Part shown: piece by piece, positions 41,466 to 48,638 of the stretch
How positions within the stretch are numbered: position 1 is the first letter of the stretch
Layout of the letters: each line of letters starts with the position of its first letter
Source: CAYOXX01 sp964408025
GTDB lineage: Bacteria; Acidobacteriota; DATKUA01
Direction of reading: 5' to 3'
DNA: 48,638 bases
Assembly (NCBI GenBank): GCA_964408025.1
Contig: CAYOXX010000014.1
Coordinates: forward strand, 1 to 48,638
Notes under the pieces: generated by a model
What the model was told of the DNA's origin: nothing
Databases searched by the model: none
Seen by the model: the letters and a program-made list of their open reading frames with translations, nothing else
Translations under genes and position numbers: made by a program

Positions 41466-42901
41466 AAAGAGTGGGTAAACAAGCTTATTACAAACGTTGC
41501 TAAAGCTGAGGCGGCGAAGGCGGGTATGATCTCGTGGATGATCGCCTTGAGCTGCGGGTTGAGTCCCCAGATGAAGGTAACTGCGGCGCCGGCGAGCATC
41601 CCGGCCAGCGCTCCCCAGCGGTTGCAGCGCTTCCAGTAGAGCCCGAGTATTATCGGCGGCCCGAAGCTGCAGCCGAGTCCCGTCCAGGCCAGCAGTACCA
41701 GGAAGTTGACGTACCGCTCCGCGAAGAGGCCGATGAGCAGCGCCGCGGCGCAGAGGGCGACGACGGCGGCGCGGTTGAGCGCCACCATCCTGCGCTCCGA
41801 GATCCCGGTACCGCCCTTGAAGGTCCGCTGGTAGAGGTCGCGGACGGCGGCGGAGGCGGCGACCAGGAGCTGGCTGTCGGCGGTCGACATGATGGCGGCG
41901 AAGACGGCGGCGATCACCAGGCCGAAGAGGAAGGGCGGCAGCTGGCCGGCGAGTGTGGGGAAGATCGTCTCGCGGTCGGCGCCCGGTAGCTGCTCGAGTG
42001 TGTAGAATGCGCGGCCGACGACGCCGATACCGACGGCGCCGATCCCCATGACGACGTTCCAGAAGAAGCCGATCCAGCCGGCCGGTACCAGCTTCTTCTC
42101 GTCCTCGATGCTCATGAAGCGCACCAGGATGTGCGGATTGCCGGGCGAGCCGAGGCCGATGCCGAGGGCGCCGACTATCGCCCCGAGGCCGAAGGCCAGG
42201 GGATCGAACATCGCCGGGTCAAGCGCGGCGACGACTGCCGTTGGGCCGCCGAAGTTGGCCATGGCCAGCAGCGGCAGCCCAGCCAGGGCGAAGATCATTA
42301 AAAACGCCTGCAGCACGTCGGTGAGGCTGACGGCCAGGAAGCCGCCGAGCGCCGTGTAGGCCAGGATCACCAGGCCCGTAAGCAGGGCGCCGAACCACTC
42401 CGGCATGCCGAAGCCGGCGGATAGCGCCTTGCCGCCGGCCTTGATCTGGGCGCCGACGTAGGTGATCAGAAAGACGATGATGATCAGCGAGGCGACGCCG
42501 CGCAGCAGGTGCACGCGGTCGCGGAAGCGGCTGGCCAAGTAGTCGGGAATCGTGATGTCGCCCGCGGCGCCGGTCTCACGGCGCAGCCGCCGGGCGACGG
42601 TCAGGCACATCACCAGCTCGACAACGGTGTAGCCGGCTACCATCGATATGGCACCAACGCCGCGGACGAAGGCGACGCCGGAGACCGCCAGCAGCAGCCA
42701 GGCGCTGCGCCCGCTGACCACCGCCGAGAGCGCCACCACCAGCGTCTTCATGCGGCGCCCGCCCAGGAGGAAGTTCGCCTGCTCCCGCGAGCTGAAGCGG
42801 GCGGTCCAGAGCCCGATCAGAATCACCACCAGGAAATAGAGCGCGAACGCTGAGATCGCCCACGGATCGCCGGCGACGTAAGGTATTCCGGCTTCCGGCA
42901 T
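41444..42901 (-). CDS. Sodium:solute symporter (PutP-like)
   Basis: This SSS-family transporter of about 485 residues has roughly thirteen hydrophobic helices. Family features are FSSREQANFLLGGRRMKTLV after TM1, GGFLAVSLTDVLQAFLMIF in the middle and FAAIMSTADSQLLVAASA, whose Ser/Thr cluster is the sodium-site helix. It resembles the proline or pantothenate permease subgroup, and the SSxxW-type TM2 reads SGRSAWLLL. The frame extends to 43027, but ATG 42901 is chosen because AAGAGG lies close upstream. No accessory small genes accompany it, unlike the other symporter in this window. Confidence 0.9.
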   Translation of the reverse strand: MPEAGIPYVAGDPWAISAFALYFLVVILIGLWTARFSSREQANFLLGGRRMKTLVVALSAVVSGRSAWLLLAVSGVAFVRGVGAISMVAGYTVVELVMCLTVARRLRRETGAAGDITIPDYLASRFRDRVHLLRGVASLIIIVFLITYVGAQIKAGGKALSAGFGMPEWFGALLTGLVILAYTALGGFLAVSLTDVLQAFLMIFALAGLPLLAMANFGGPTAVVAALDPAMFDPLAFGLGAIVGALGIGLGSPGNPHILVRFMSIEDEKKLVPAGWIGFFWNVVMGIGAVGIGVVGRAFYTLEQLPGADRETIFPTLAGQLPPFLFGLVIAAVFAAIMSTADSQLLVAASAAVRDLYQRTFKGGTGISERRMVALNRAAVVALCAAALLIGLFAERYVNFLVLLAWTGLGCSFGPPIILGLYWKRCNRWGALAGMLAGAAVTFIWGLNPQLKAIIHEIIPAFAASALATFVISLFTHSFCKTNEN

Positions 42902-43170
42902 GGCCTCTTCCGATACCTCCTCCCCCCCCTGGGGAACACCAAGTATAGCGACGCCGGGGGACGGTGTATACGGCTCGCGCCTGGACGCGAGAGCGAACAT
43001 TACAGCCGATAGGGTGTCTAAGAGCATAGGAAAACAGCGCAGACGCGGAGCATCCCGAGTCGGTGGAGGGCCGCGAGCAGGAAGTCCTTGCGGGCCGTCG
43101 GGATGAGGACAGAGATAATCAGGCTACCCCTACCACCCCCCATCCCTCCCTACTTGCCATCCTTGGCAAA

Positions 43171-43203
43171 GGCGCCGCCCCGCGATCGCTGCGGGGCGGC
43201 GCC
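43171..43203. terminator. Very strong GC hairpin in the gap before the DUF5666 gene
   Basis: A perfect 13-pair stem (43171-43183 with 43191-43203) with loop GATCGCT lies in the 403-base gap between the symporter and DUF5666 genes. No T-tract follows on either strand, so it may be a REP-like or boundary structure rather than a terminator. A smaller hairpin CTCGCG/CGCGAG is at 42974-42991, and a TATAAA at 43265-43270 may be the -10 of the DUF5666 gene. I see no gene in this gap. Confidence 0.5.
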
Positions 43204-43304
43204 GTATTGCCGTGATGTCAATCACCGTAAGATCGCGGGGCCTTTCATAGAATTCATCCAATCGTATAAAATAGTATCGGTTTGTTTTCAGGGAGGATGG
43301 AGAA

Positions 43305-45017
43305 ATGAAAATCTTTCCAAAGATCTGCACATTCACCGCAATAGGGTTCTTCTTCCTAACCCTCGTCCCGCCTGCCCTGGCGGGCGGCGTGAATGTCACA
43401 GGCATTATCAAGGCTGTCACGGCAGACAGTATAACGGTGCGCGATACCACCTTCGCACTCACCGATGAAACCGCGTATAAGCACGGCTCCAGCGGCGACC
43501 TTGCGGTCGATGTCAGGGTGAAAGTGAGAGGGGAGATCGTCGGCGGCGTCCTGACGGCGACTGAAATCAAGTTCCTGGGAAAAAACGGTGGAGGCGGAAA
43601 CAAGGGTGAACGCGTTGTAGCCGAGGGGCTGATCGACGTCCTAACGGAGACCGAGATCACCGTTGGAGGAACCACCTTCGCCATCACCGCCAACACCAGG
43701 GTCGCCCGCGGTTCCTTCGACGACCTGGCCGTGGGCGTCGAAGTGGAGGTGCGAGGCCGCGCGCTCGGGGACGGCACAGTCGAAGCGTTACAGATCAAGT
43801 TGGCAAGGAACAATGGCGACGGCAGCCACGGTCCCAGGACCGCCGTCACCGGCGTCGTAACGGCCATTGACGCCGGCGAGGGCGACACCCTGATCGTGAC
43901 TCTCGACGGCGAGCTGACCCTCGAAGTCGATGGCAACACCAGGCTCTTCGGCCGCCACGGCCTCAGGGCCCGGGCGAGCGACCTGGTCGTGGGTCTCACG
44001 CTGCGCGTCCTCTATCATCCCTACGGAGAGTTCGTCAGCACCGGCCCCAGCGGCCGCGTTGCCGTTCTCATGATTCTCGGGAGAGAGAATATCAGGGGAA
44101 CCGTAGAGGCGGTTTCAGCGCCGGACGACTTGGGCCTTGGGAGCATCACTGTCAGCTCGATGATCTTCTACTTTGACGACCTTACCAGGGTCATCGGTGC
44201 CAGCGAGGGCGTCAACGATCCCGCGGATCTGCCGATAGAAACGCCTGTGGCGGTCCTCTGTAATCCGCTTGCCGACGGCTCCTACCTGGCCAACAAGGTG
44301 ATCGCCAACAACGCGTCCGGGGGCGGGCCCAACCGCGACAGCGGCCTCATCACCGGCCTGACCAACGGGAGCGGCTCCGTCACCGGCTTCAGCATCGGCG
44401 GCCAGGAATACCTGATCGACGAGAATACCTCCTTCATGGTAGCCGGCTACGACGGCCCCTTCAGCGCCGACGAGCTGGTGGTCGATCTCCTAGTAATCGT
44501 CAAGTGGCGAGCCGATGCCGACGGCAACAGGGTGGCCGTATGGGTGCGAGCCGTATGGGTGCGAGTAGTGCTCCCGGTCTATAAGTACTGCGCAGAGATC
44601 GAGGCCGTCGGTACCGACTCCATCACACTGCTCGGGCTTGTGATCAACGTGACGGAGTGGACGGAATTCAGCGGCTTCCCTTCCCCCGACACCACTTTGG
44701 CCGACCTGCTTCCGGGCGACAAAGTCGAGGTCAAGGTCCTGCTTTGGCCCGACGGGACGCTGGTCGCCGCCGAGATCGAGCCGTGCGATGACGACACGGT
44801 TCACGTCCGCGGCGAGATTACCAGCATCACTCCGACCAGTGACGGCGCGGCGCTCGTGGTCGCGGGCGTCGACGTCGTCGCCACCTCCGACACTGAAGTA
44901 TCCGGTCGCGACGGAGCGCTCTCGCTCTCCGACCTGACCGAGGGCATGACAGTCGACGTCTGGGGTGAACTCGACGCCGGCGGCGTGCTGCAGGCCGAGC
45001 GGATCAGGGTGCGCTGA
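43305..45017 (+). CDS. Exported protein of repeated DUF5666 domains
   Basis: This is a 570-residue exported protein. After a signal peptide (ending VPPALAGG), several small beta-barrel repeats follow. Each has the pattern G-x-I-x-x-V/I-x-x-D-S/T-I-T-V ... D-L-x-V-G-x-x-V-x-V-x-G-x-x-x-x-G-x-x-x-A: GIIKAVTADSITVRD, GLIDVLTETEITVGG, GVVTAIDAGEGDTLIV and finally GEITSITPTSDGAALVV. This matches DUF5666, of unknown function and common in exported proteins. GGGAGG lies 8 bases before ATG 43305. It stands alone, and a strong terminator follows. Confidence 0.85.
   Translation: MKIFPKICTFTAIGFFFLTLVPPALAGGVNVTGIIKAVTADSITVRDTTFALTDETAYKHGSSGDLAVDVRVKVRGEIVGGVLTATEIKFLGKNGGGGNKGERVVAEGLIDVLTETEITVGGTTFAITANTRVARGSFDDLAVGVEVEVRGRALGDGTVEALQIKLARNNGDGSHGPRTAVTGVVTAIDAGEGDTLIVTLDGELTLEVDGNTRLFGRHGLRARASDLVVGLTLRVLYHPYGEFVSTGPSGRVAVLMILGRENIRGTVEAVSAPDDLGLGSITVSSMIFYFDDLTRVIGASEGVNDPADLPIETPVAVLCNPLADGSYLANKVIANNASGGGPNRDSGLITGLTNGSGSVTGFSIGGQEYLIDENTSFMVAGYDGPFSADELVVDLLVIVKWRADADGNRVAVWVRAVWVRVVLPVYKYCAEIEAVGTDSITLLGLVINVTEWTEFSGFPSPDTTLADLLPGDKVEVKVLLWPDGTLVAAEIEPCDDDTVHVRGEITSITPTSDGAALVVAGVDVVATSDTEVSGRDGALSLSDLTEGMTVDVWGELDAGGVLQAERIRVR
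44535..44564 (+). repeat. In-frame 15-base tandem duplication
   Basis: GCCGTATGGGTGCGA occurs twice head to tail inside the DUF5666 gene and gives AVWVRAVWVR. It keeps the frame. Confidence 0.9.
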
Positions 45018-45045
45018 GGCCAGTATCGGCAAGACAGAGCGACCA

Positions 45046-45086
45046 CGGCGGCGTCTGTTTAATGCTTAAGCAGACGCCGCCGATTT
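45046..45086 (+). terminator. Intrinsic terminator after the DUF5666 gene
   Basis: CGGCGGCGTCTG (45046-45057) pairs perfectly with CAGACGCCGCCG (45071-45082). TTAA arms extend the stem inward to a 3-base loop, and ATTTCTTC follows. The long stem may also stop the convergent histidine-kinase transcript. Confidence 0.8.
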
Positions 45087-45164
45087 CTTCCAGCCCCTAG
45101 CAAATTTCAACGTCGGGAGACCCCGAAGCGAAATCCCGCGCTCCCGGGAGCGACCGACCTGGCA

Positions 45165-47228
45165 CTACTTCGGGATAGTGAAGTAGAAGGTGCTGCCCTC
45201 GCCCGGTCGCGACTCAACCCAGACCCTGCCGCCGGCGCGCTCGACGATGCGGCGCACGATCGCCAGCCCGACCCCCGTCCCCGATCTGGAGGTTTCGGAA
45301 GACCGGTAGAAGACATCGAAAATCTTCTCGAGGTCGTCGGCCGGGATGCCGACGCCGTTGTCGCGCACCTCGAAGCGGTGCGAGTGGGGGCCGGTCTTGC
45401 AGCGGACGGAGACCCGAGGCGCGCGCTCGGGGTGGCGGTACTTGTGGGCGTTGGTGATCAGGTTCTGGAAGAGCATCGCGGCGGCGTCGGGATGCAGATT
45501 AACGCCGGGCAGCTCGCCGACGCTGAGGTCGATCTCCTGGTCGGGGAAGCGCGCCCGCAGGTCCTGGAAGATGCCCTTGACTACGGTCGCCGACGGGGTG
45601 TCGTAGGCCTCCTCGTCGTCCCACCTGCCGGCGCGGGAGAGGGAGAGTAGGCCGTCGATGAACTCCCGCATGCGCTCGGTGCTGCGCCGGATCATCCCCA
45701 CCTGCTTGTGCGGCACCTGCTCGGAGATCATCTCGTCGAGGTTCTGGCAGCAACTGGCTACTACACCGAGCGGGGACTTCAGGTCGTGGGCCACGGTGTA
45801 GACGAACGACTCGAGCTCGGCGTTCTTGGCCAGCAGGTCGCGCTGCAGCAGCGCCTTCTCGGTGATGTCTTCGTAGACTATGCCTACGTTGCGCACCCGC
45901 CCGCCCTGGGTGATCGGGAAGGCAACGGCACTGACCACGACGTCGCTCTGGCCGTAGAGGTTCTCGTCGGCCCCGGCGGAGAACTCGGCGAACGGGATGC
46001 TGACGATCTCGCCGTCGAAAGCCCTCTCCACGGCTGTGGAGATGCCGGCCTTGATGAGCCGCTCGTCGGTGAAGAAGTTGTGCACCCCCTCGCCGACGAT
46101 CTCCTCCTCGGCGACGCCGAAGGCCCGCGCCAGGGCGCGGTTGATCTTCACCGTCCAACCGTTGCGGTCGACTATCTGCAGGCTGAAAGGCGAGTGCTCG
46201 ATCACCGAGTTGAGGAAGTCGTTGGACTCCTGGAGCTGGCGGCGCAGCCGCTCCTGGTCGGTGACGTCGATGCCGAAGCCTACCGCCGCCCCCAGGCCGC
46301 CGTCGTCGGCGAGGAAGGTGCACGTAGAGACGTCGACCACCCGCTCCCGCCCGTCTTCGGTGCGGACCGTCCAGAGCGAGTTCTCGAGGGTCTCGCCGCG
46401 CAGGTGAGAGTCGAACGCGCTGCGCGCTCCCGCCAGCACCACCTCGTCCGGTAGCAGCTTCTTTAGGAATCCGGGCCGCTGCGCCTCGGCCCGAGTGTAG
46501 CCGCTCAGCTCCTCGGCCTTGCGGTTGAAGATCACCTCCCGCGTCGTAAAGTCGTAGCCGAAGATGGCTACGTTCGCCGTGTCGATGACCGTGCGCAGGA
46601 ATCCCAGCGCCCGCCCGGCCTCGCGCTCGAGCTCGAGCGCCGGCCCCACGTCCTCGAAGAAGACCAGGGCGCCCTCGGTCCCGGCACCGTGCAGCGGGAT
46701 GCCGTTGACGATCGCCCGCACCTTGAGGCCGCCGTCGGAGGCGAAGCGGACGAAGGCGTCGCGGATCGGCACGCCATCGAACACCAGACGCCGCAGCGGC
46801 TCCTCCGCGCCGGCCTCGATTATGGCCGGCAGCTCGAAAACCAGCCGTCCGTCGAGCCCCTCCCCCTCGGGCACGCCGGTGCCGAGGAACAGCGTACTCT
46901 TTTCGCTGGCGTACAGCACGCTCCCCCGCACGTCGAGGCGCACCACGGCCGCGGGGCAGTAGTCGAAGATCTCACGGCGGAGGCTTTCGAGGGCCGCGTC
47001 GGCGCGCGGTTCCCCGCCCGCGCCCGCATCGCTGGCGCCAAGCTCCGCCGGCGGCCGGTAGCCGTGCTCCAGCATGAAAGCCGCCAGGTCGCGTCGGGCG
47101 ATGCGCCGCACACCTCCCGGAGTGCGCGCCGCCCGCAGCTTACCCTTGTTCACCCAGCGGATGGCGGTGCTGATATGGACGCCGCACAGCCGTGCGACGT
47201 CAGCGGTAGAGTAGTACGATCTTGCCAT
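45165..47228 (-). CDS. Sensor histidine kinase with N-terminal excisionase-type HTH and PAS domains
   Basis: This 687-residue soluble protein starts with a MerR/excisionase-like DNA-binding domain (about 4-58: STADVARLCGVHISTAIRWV, GKLRAARTPGGVRRI). Three PAS-type domains follow (about 75-190, 200-310, 320-445), each joined by coiled linkers. The HisKA domain has H481 in VAHDLKSPLG. The HATPase has the N-box FQNLITNAHKY, G1 RDNGVGIP and G2 GTGVGLAI. No transmembrane segment is seen. A kinase carrying its own DNA-binding head is unusual. No response regulator gene is adjacent. ATG 47228 is used; a TTG lies 15 bases upstream. Nothing else is seen in the gap to ruvB. Confidence 0.92.
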   Translation of the reverse strand: MARSYYSTADVARLCGVHISTAIRWVNKGKLRAARTPGGVRRIARRDLAAFMLEHGYRPPAELGASDAGAGGEPRADAALESLRREIFDYCPAAVVRLDVRGSVLYASEKSTLFLGTGVPEGEGLDGRLVFELPAIIEAGAEEPLRRLVFDGVPIRDAFVRFASDGGLKVRAIVNGIPLHGAGTEGALVFFEDVGPALELEREAGRALGFLRTVIDTANVAIFGYDFTTREVIFNRKAEELSGYTRAEAQRPGFLKKLLPDEVVLAGARSAFDSHLRGETLENSLWTVRTEDGRERVVDVSTCTFLADDGGLGAAVGFGIDVTDQERLRRQLQESNDFLNSVIEHSPFSLQIVDRNGWTVKINRALARAFGVAEEEIVGEGVHNFFTDERLIKAGISTAVERAFDGEIVSIPFAEFSAGADENLYGQSDVVVSAVAFPITQGGRVRNVGIVYEDITEKALLQRDLLAKNAELESFVYTVAHDLKSPLGVVASCCQNLDEMISEQVPHKQVGMIRRSTERMREFIDGLLSLSRAGRWDDEEAYDTPSATVVKGIFQDLRARFPDQEIDLSVGELPGVNLHPDAAAMLFQNLITNAHKYRHPERAPRVSVRCKTGPHSHRFEVRDNGVGIPADDLEKIFDVFYRSSETSRSGTGVGLAIVRRIVERAGGRVWVESRPGEGSTFYFTIPK

Positions 47229-47378
47229 TTGCGAAACCCACAAAAATTGGTCGTCCCTGCTAACAATGCTAAGAATAATTATAACGCACTGCGTCCCCGC
47301 GCCGCTATGTGTTTATCACCTTGATATCCGCTCCGCTCCTCCGGGATAATGCAAGCGGGATTCGGGAGGACCCAGCCA

Positions 47379-48410
47379 GTGGCGGAACGAATGGTTTCCG
47401 GCTTCGCCCGCGCCGAGGAGATCGGCTACGAGCAGACGCTGCGGCCCAGAATCCTGGACGACTACGTCGGGCAGGAGCGCAACAAGGAGATCATCAGGGT
47501 GGCGATCGAGGCCGCCCTGGGGAGGGAGGAGGCGCTCGACCATGTGCTGCTGTTCGGCCCGCCGGGGCTGGGCAAGACGACGCTGGCTTACATAATCGCC
47601 GCCGAACTGGGCGTCGGCATCCGCACCACCTCCGGGCCGGTGATCGAGAAGGCGGGCGACCTGGCGGCGCTGCTGACGAACCTGAAGGCGCGCGAGGTGC
47701 TGTTCATCGACGAGATCCACCGGCTGCCGCCAGCCATCGAGGAGATCCTCTACCCGGCTATGGAGGACTACCAGATCGACATCATCATCGGCCAGGGCCC
47801 CAGCGCCCGCTCGATCAAGATGGACATCCCGCCGTTCACACTCGTCGGCGCCACCACCCGCGCCGGCATGCTCACCAGCCCGCTGCACGGCCGCTTCGGC
47901 ATGGTGCAGCGCATAGGATTCTATACAGCCGCAGAGCTGACGGCGATAGTGACCCGCTCGGCGGCGATCCTGGGCGTGGAGATCGAGCCGGAGGGAGCGG
48001 CCGAGCTCGCCCGCCGCAGCCGCGGCACGCCGAGGGTCGCCAACCGCCTGCTGCGGCGCGCGCGGGACTTCGCCCAGGTCCGCGCCGACGGCGTCATCAG
48101 CGGCGCCGTGGCGGAAGACGCGCTGGCGATGCTCGAGGTGGACCGCTTCGGCTTCGACGACCTGGACCGCAAGATCCTGCTGGCGATCATAGATAAGTTC
48201 GACGGCGGGCCGGTCGGCCTCAGCACACTGGCGGCCGCCGTAAACGAGGACAAGGACACCATAGAGGACATCTACGAGCCGTTCCTGATGCAGATCGGCT
48301 TCCTGGAGCGCACCCCGCGCGGCCGCAGCGCAACACGCCGCGCCTACGAACACCTCAAGGGCAGCGGAGACGAGCCCGAGAGCCCCGGCGCGCAAGAGCC
48401 GCTCTGGTAG
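47379..48410 (+). CDS. ruvB: Holliday junction branch migration helicase RuvB
   Basis: RuvB is the AAA+ motor that drives RuvAB branch migration during recombination and repair. Walker A is GPPGLGKTT and Walker B LFIDEIHRL; sensor 1 is in LVGATTRAGML and the arginine finger region in SPLHGRFG. The C-terminal winged helix ends with FLERTPRGRSAT, the normal RuvB signature. GTG 47379 (VAERMVSGFARAEE) is preferred because GGGAGGA lies about 9 bases upstream and it gives a typical 343 residues; ATG 47349 is the alternative. No ruvA or ruvC is seen in the window. Confidence 0.97.
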   Translation: MAERMVSGFARAEEIGYEQTLRPRILDDYVGQERNKEIIRVAIEAALGREEALDHVLLFGPPGLGKTTLAYIIAAELGVGIRTTSGPVIEKAGDLAALLTNLKAREVLFIDEIHRLPPAIEEILYPAMEDYQIDIIIGQGPSARSIKMDIPPFTLVGATTRAGMLTSPLHGRFGMVQRIGFYTAAELTAIVTRSAAILGVEIEPEGAAELARRSRGTPRVANRLLRRARDFAQVRADGVISGAVAEDALAMLEVDRFGFDDLDRKILLAIIDKFDGGPVGLSTLAAAVNEDKDTIEDIYEPFLMQIGFLERTPRGRSATRRAYEHLKGSGDEPESPGAQEPLW

Positions 48411-48495
48411 CGCGTAGTCGCAACCGCCGCGCGTTGACCGCACCGCGCCGCGGGCTTAAAGTTAATCGGATAACCGAAGAGCAAGCGGTAGGCAG

Positions 48496-48638
48496 ATGAC
48501 CGGCAAGAGATCGCTACCGAGCCTCCTGACCGCGGCCGCGCTGGCCCTCCTGACCGCCCTCTGCACCCCCGCTCCCTCCGACGGGCGGCAGGATTACGAA
48601 GCCGAGCGCCAGCAGATGGTGGAGCACCAACTGCTGGC
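48496..48638 (+). CDS. Exported protein-L-isoaspartate methyltransferase-like protein (partial)
   Basis: Only the first 47 residues are inside the window. A signal peptide (LLTAAALALLTALCTPAPS) is followed by DYEAERQQMVEHQLL, which matches the start of PCMT proteins (ERMVEEQL-type helix before the RGI motif). PCMT repairs isoaspartyl residues using S-adenosylmethionine and is usually cytosolic; an exported version would be notable. The call rests on a short stretch. Confidence 0.55.
   Translation, partial: MTGKRSLPSLLTAAALALLTALCTPAPSDGRQDYEAERQQMVEHQLL

Noticed and set aside
43171..43203. A standard intrinsic terminator for the symporter or DUF5666 gene
   Set aside because: It lies upstream of both gene starts and has no T-tract, so it does not terminate either of them.
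1..48638. tRNA or rRNA genes
   Set aside because: The intergenic gaps were read for cloverleaf-like or conserved rRNA stretches and none was found; short RNAs could still be missed by eye.

Overview
The window is a high-GC, gene-dense bacterial chromosome segment. It most resembles an acidobacterial or related deep-branching heterotroph. The clues are a VWFA-related protein of the kind common in Acidobacteriota, a GWxTD-domain protein, a tricorn-type protease, a Ser/Thr kinase fused to PD40 repeats, and multiheme respiratory cytochromes with a menaquinol-type Rieske/cytochrome b pair. The phylum is an inference; no rRNA or tRNA gene is visible.

Layout. 1-5.9 kb: gatCA (minus strand, gatA cut by the window edge), then an M16 peptidase, a YycJ-like MBL hydrolase, purB and a small membrane protein. 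5.9-15.3 kb: a VWA protein, pgsA with a long basic tail, a PD40 Ser/Thr kinase, a mannose-1-phosphate guanylyltransferase, then STAS, GAF-SpoIIE phosphatase, GWxTD protein and DegT/DnrJ aminotransferase. 15.4-18 kb: two tandem secreted paralogues of lower GC, each a GATase-like module plus a CARDB-like domain. 18-21.3 kb: a tricorn-type protease.

21.4-27.5 kb is the most interesting part. Two diverged copies of a short palindromic element flank a respiratory module: a DUF1858 redox protein, an octaheme HAO-like cytochrome c, a Crp/Fnr regulator, Rieske protein, cytochrome b and a membrane-anchored cytochrome with nine heme sites. A TTGAC-N4-GTCAA palindrome stands exactly 41.5 bases before a predicted start site ahead of the DUF1858 gene, and the regulator carries the matching FNR-type recognition helix. 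The likely role is quinol-linked conversion of a nitrogen oxide or hydroxylamine, or defence against them. The substrate is not shown by the sequence.

27.5-32.1 kb: a MarR-controlled three-gene operon with an 18-base palindromic operator inside its promoter, a RidA protein, a PD40 protein and an alpha/beta hydrolase. 32.2-40.4 kb: a sodium:solute symporter operon with three small membrane proteins, divergent from GH31 and GH38 glycosidases, probably a glycoside-use locus. 40.4-41.4 kb: an AT-rich patch with a candidate small RNA and a DUF3800 gene. 41.4-48.6 kb: a second symporter, a DUF5666 repeat protein, an HTH-PAS histidine kinase, ruvB and the start of an exported protein-L-isoaspartate methyltransferase homologue.
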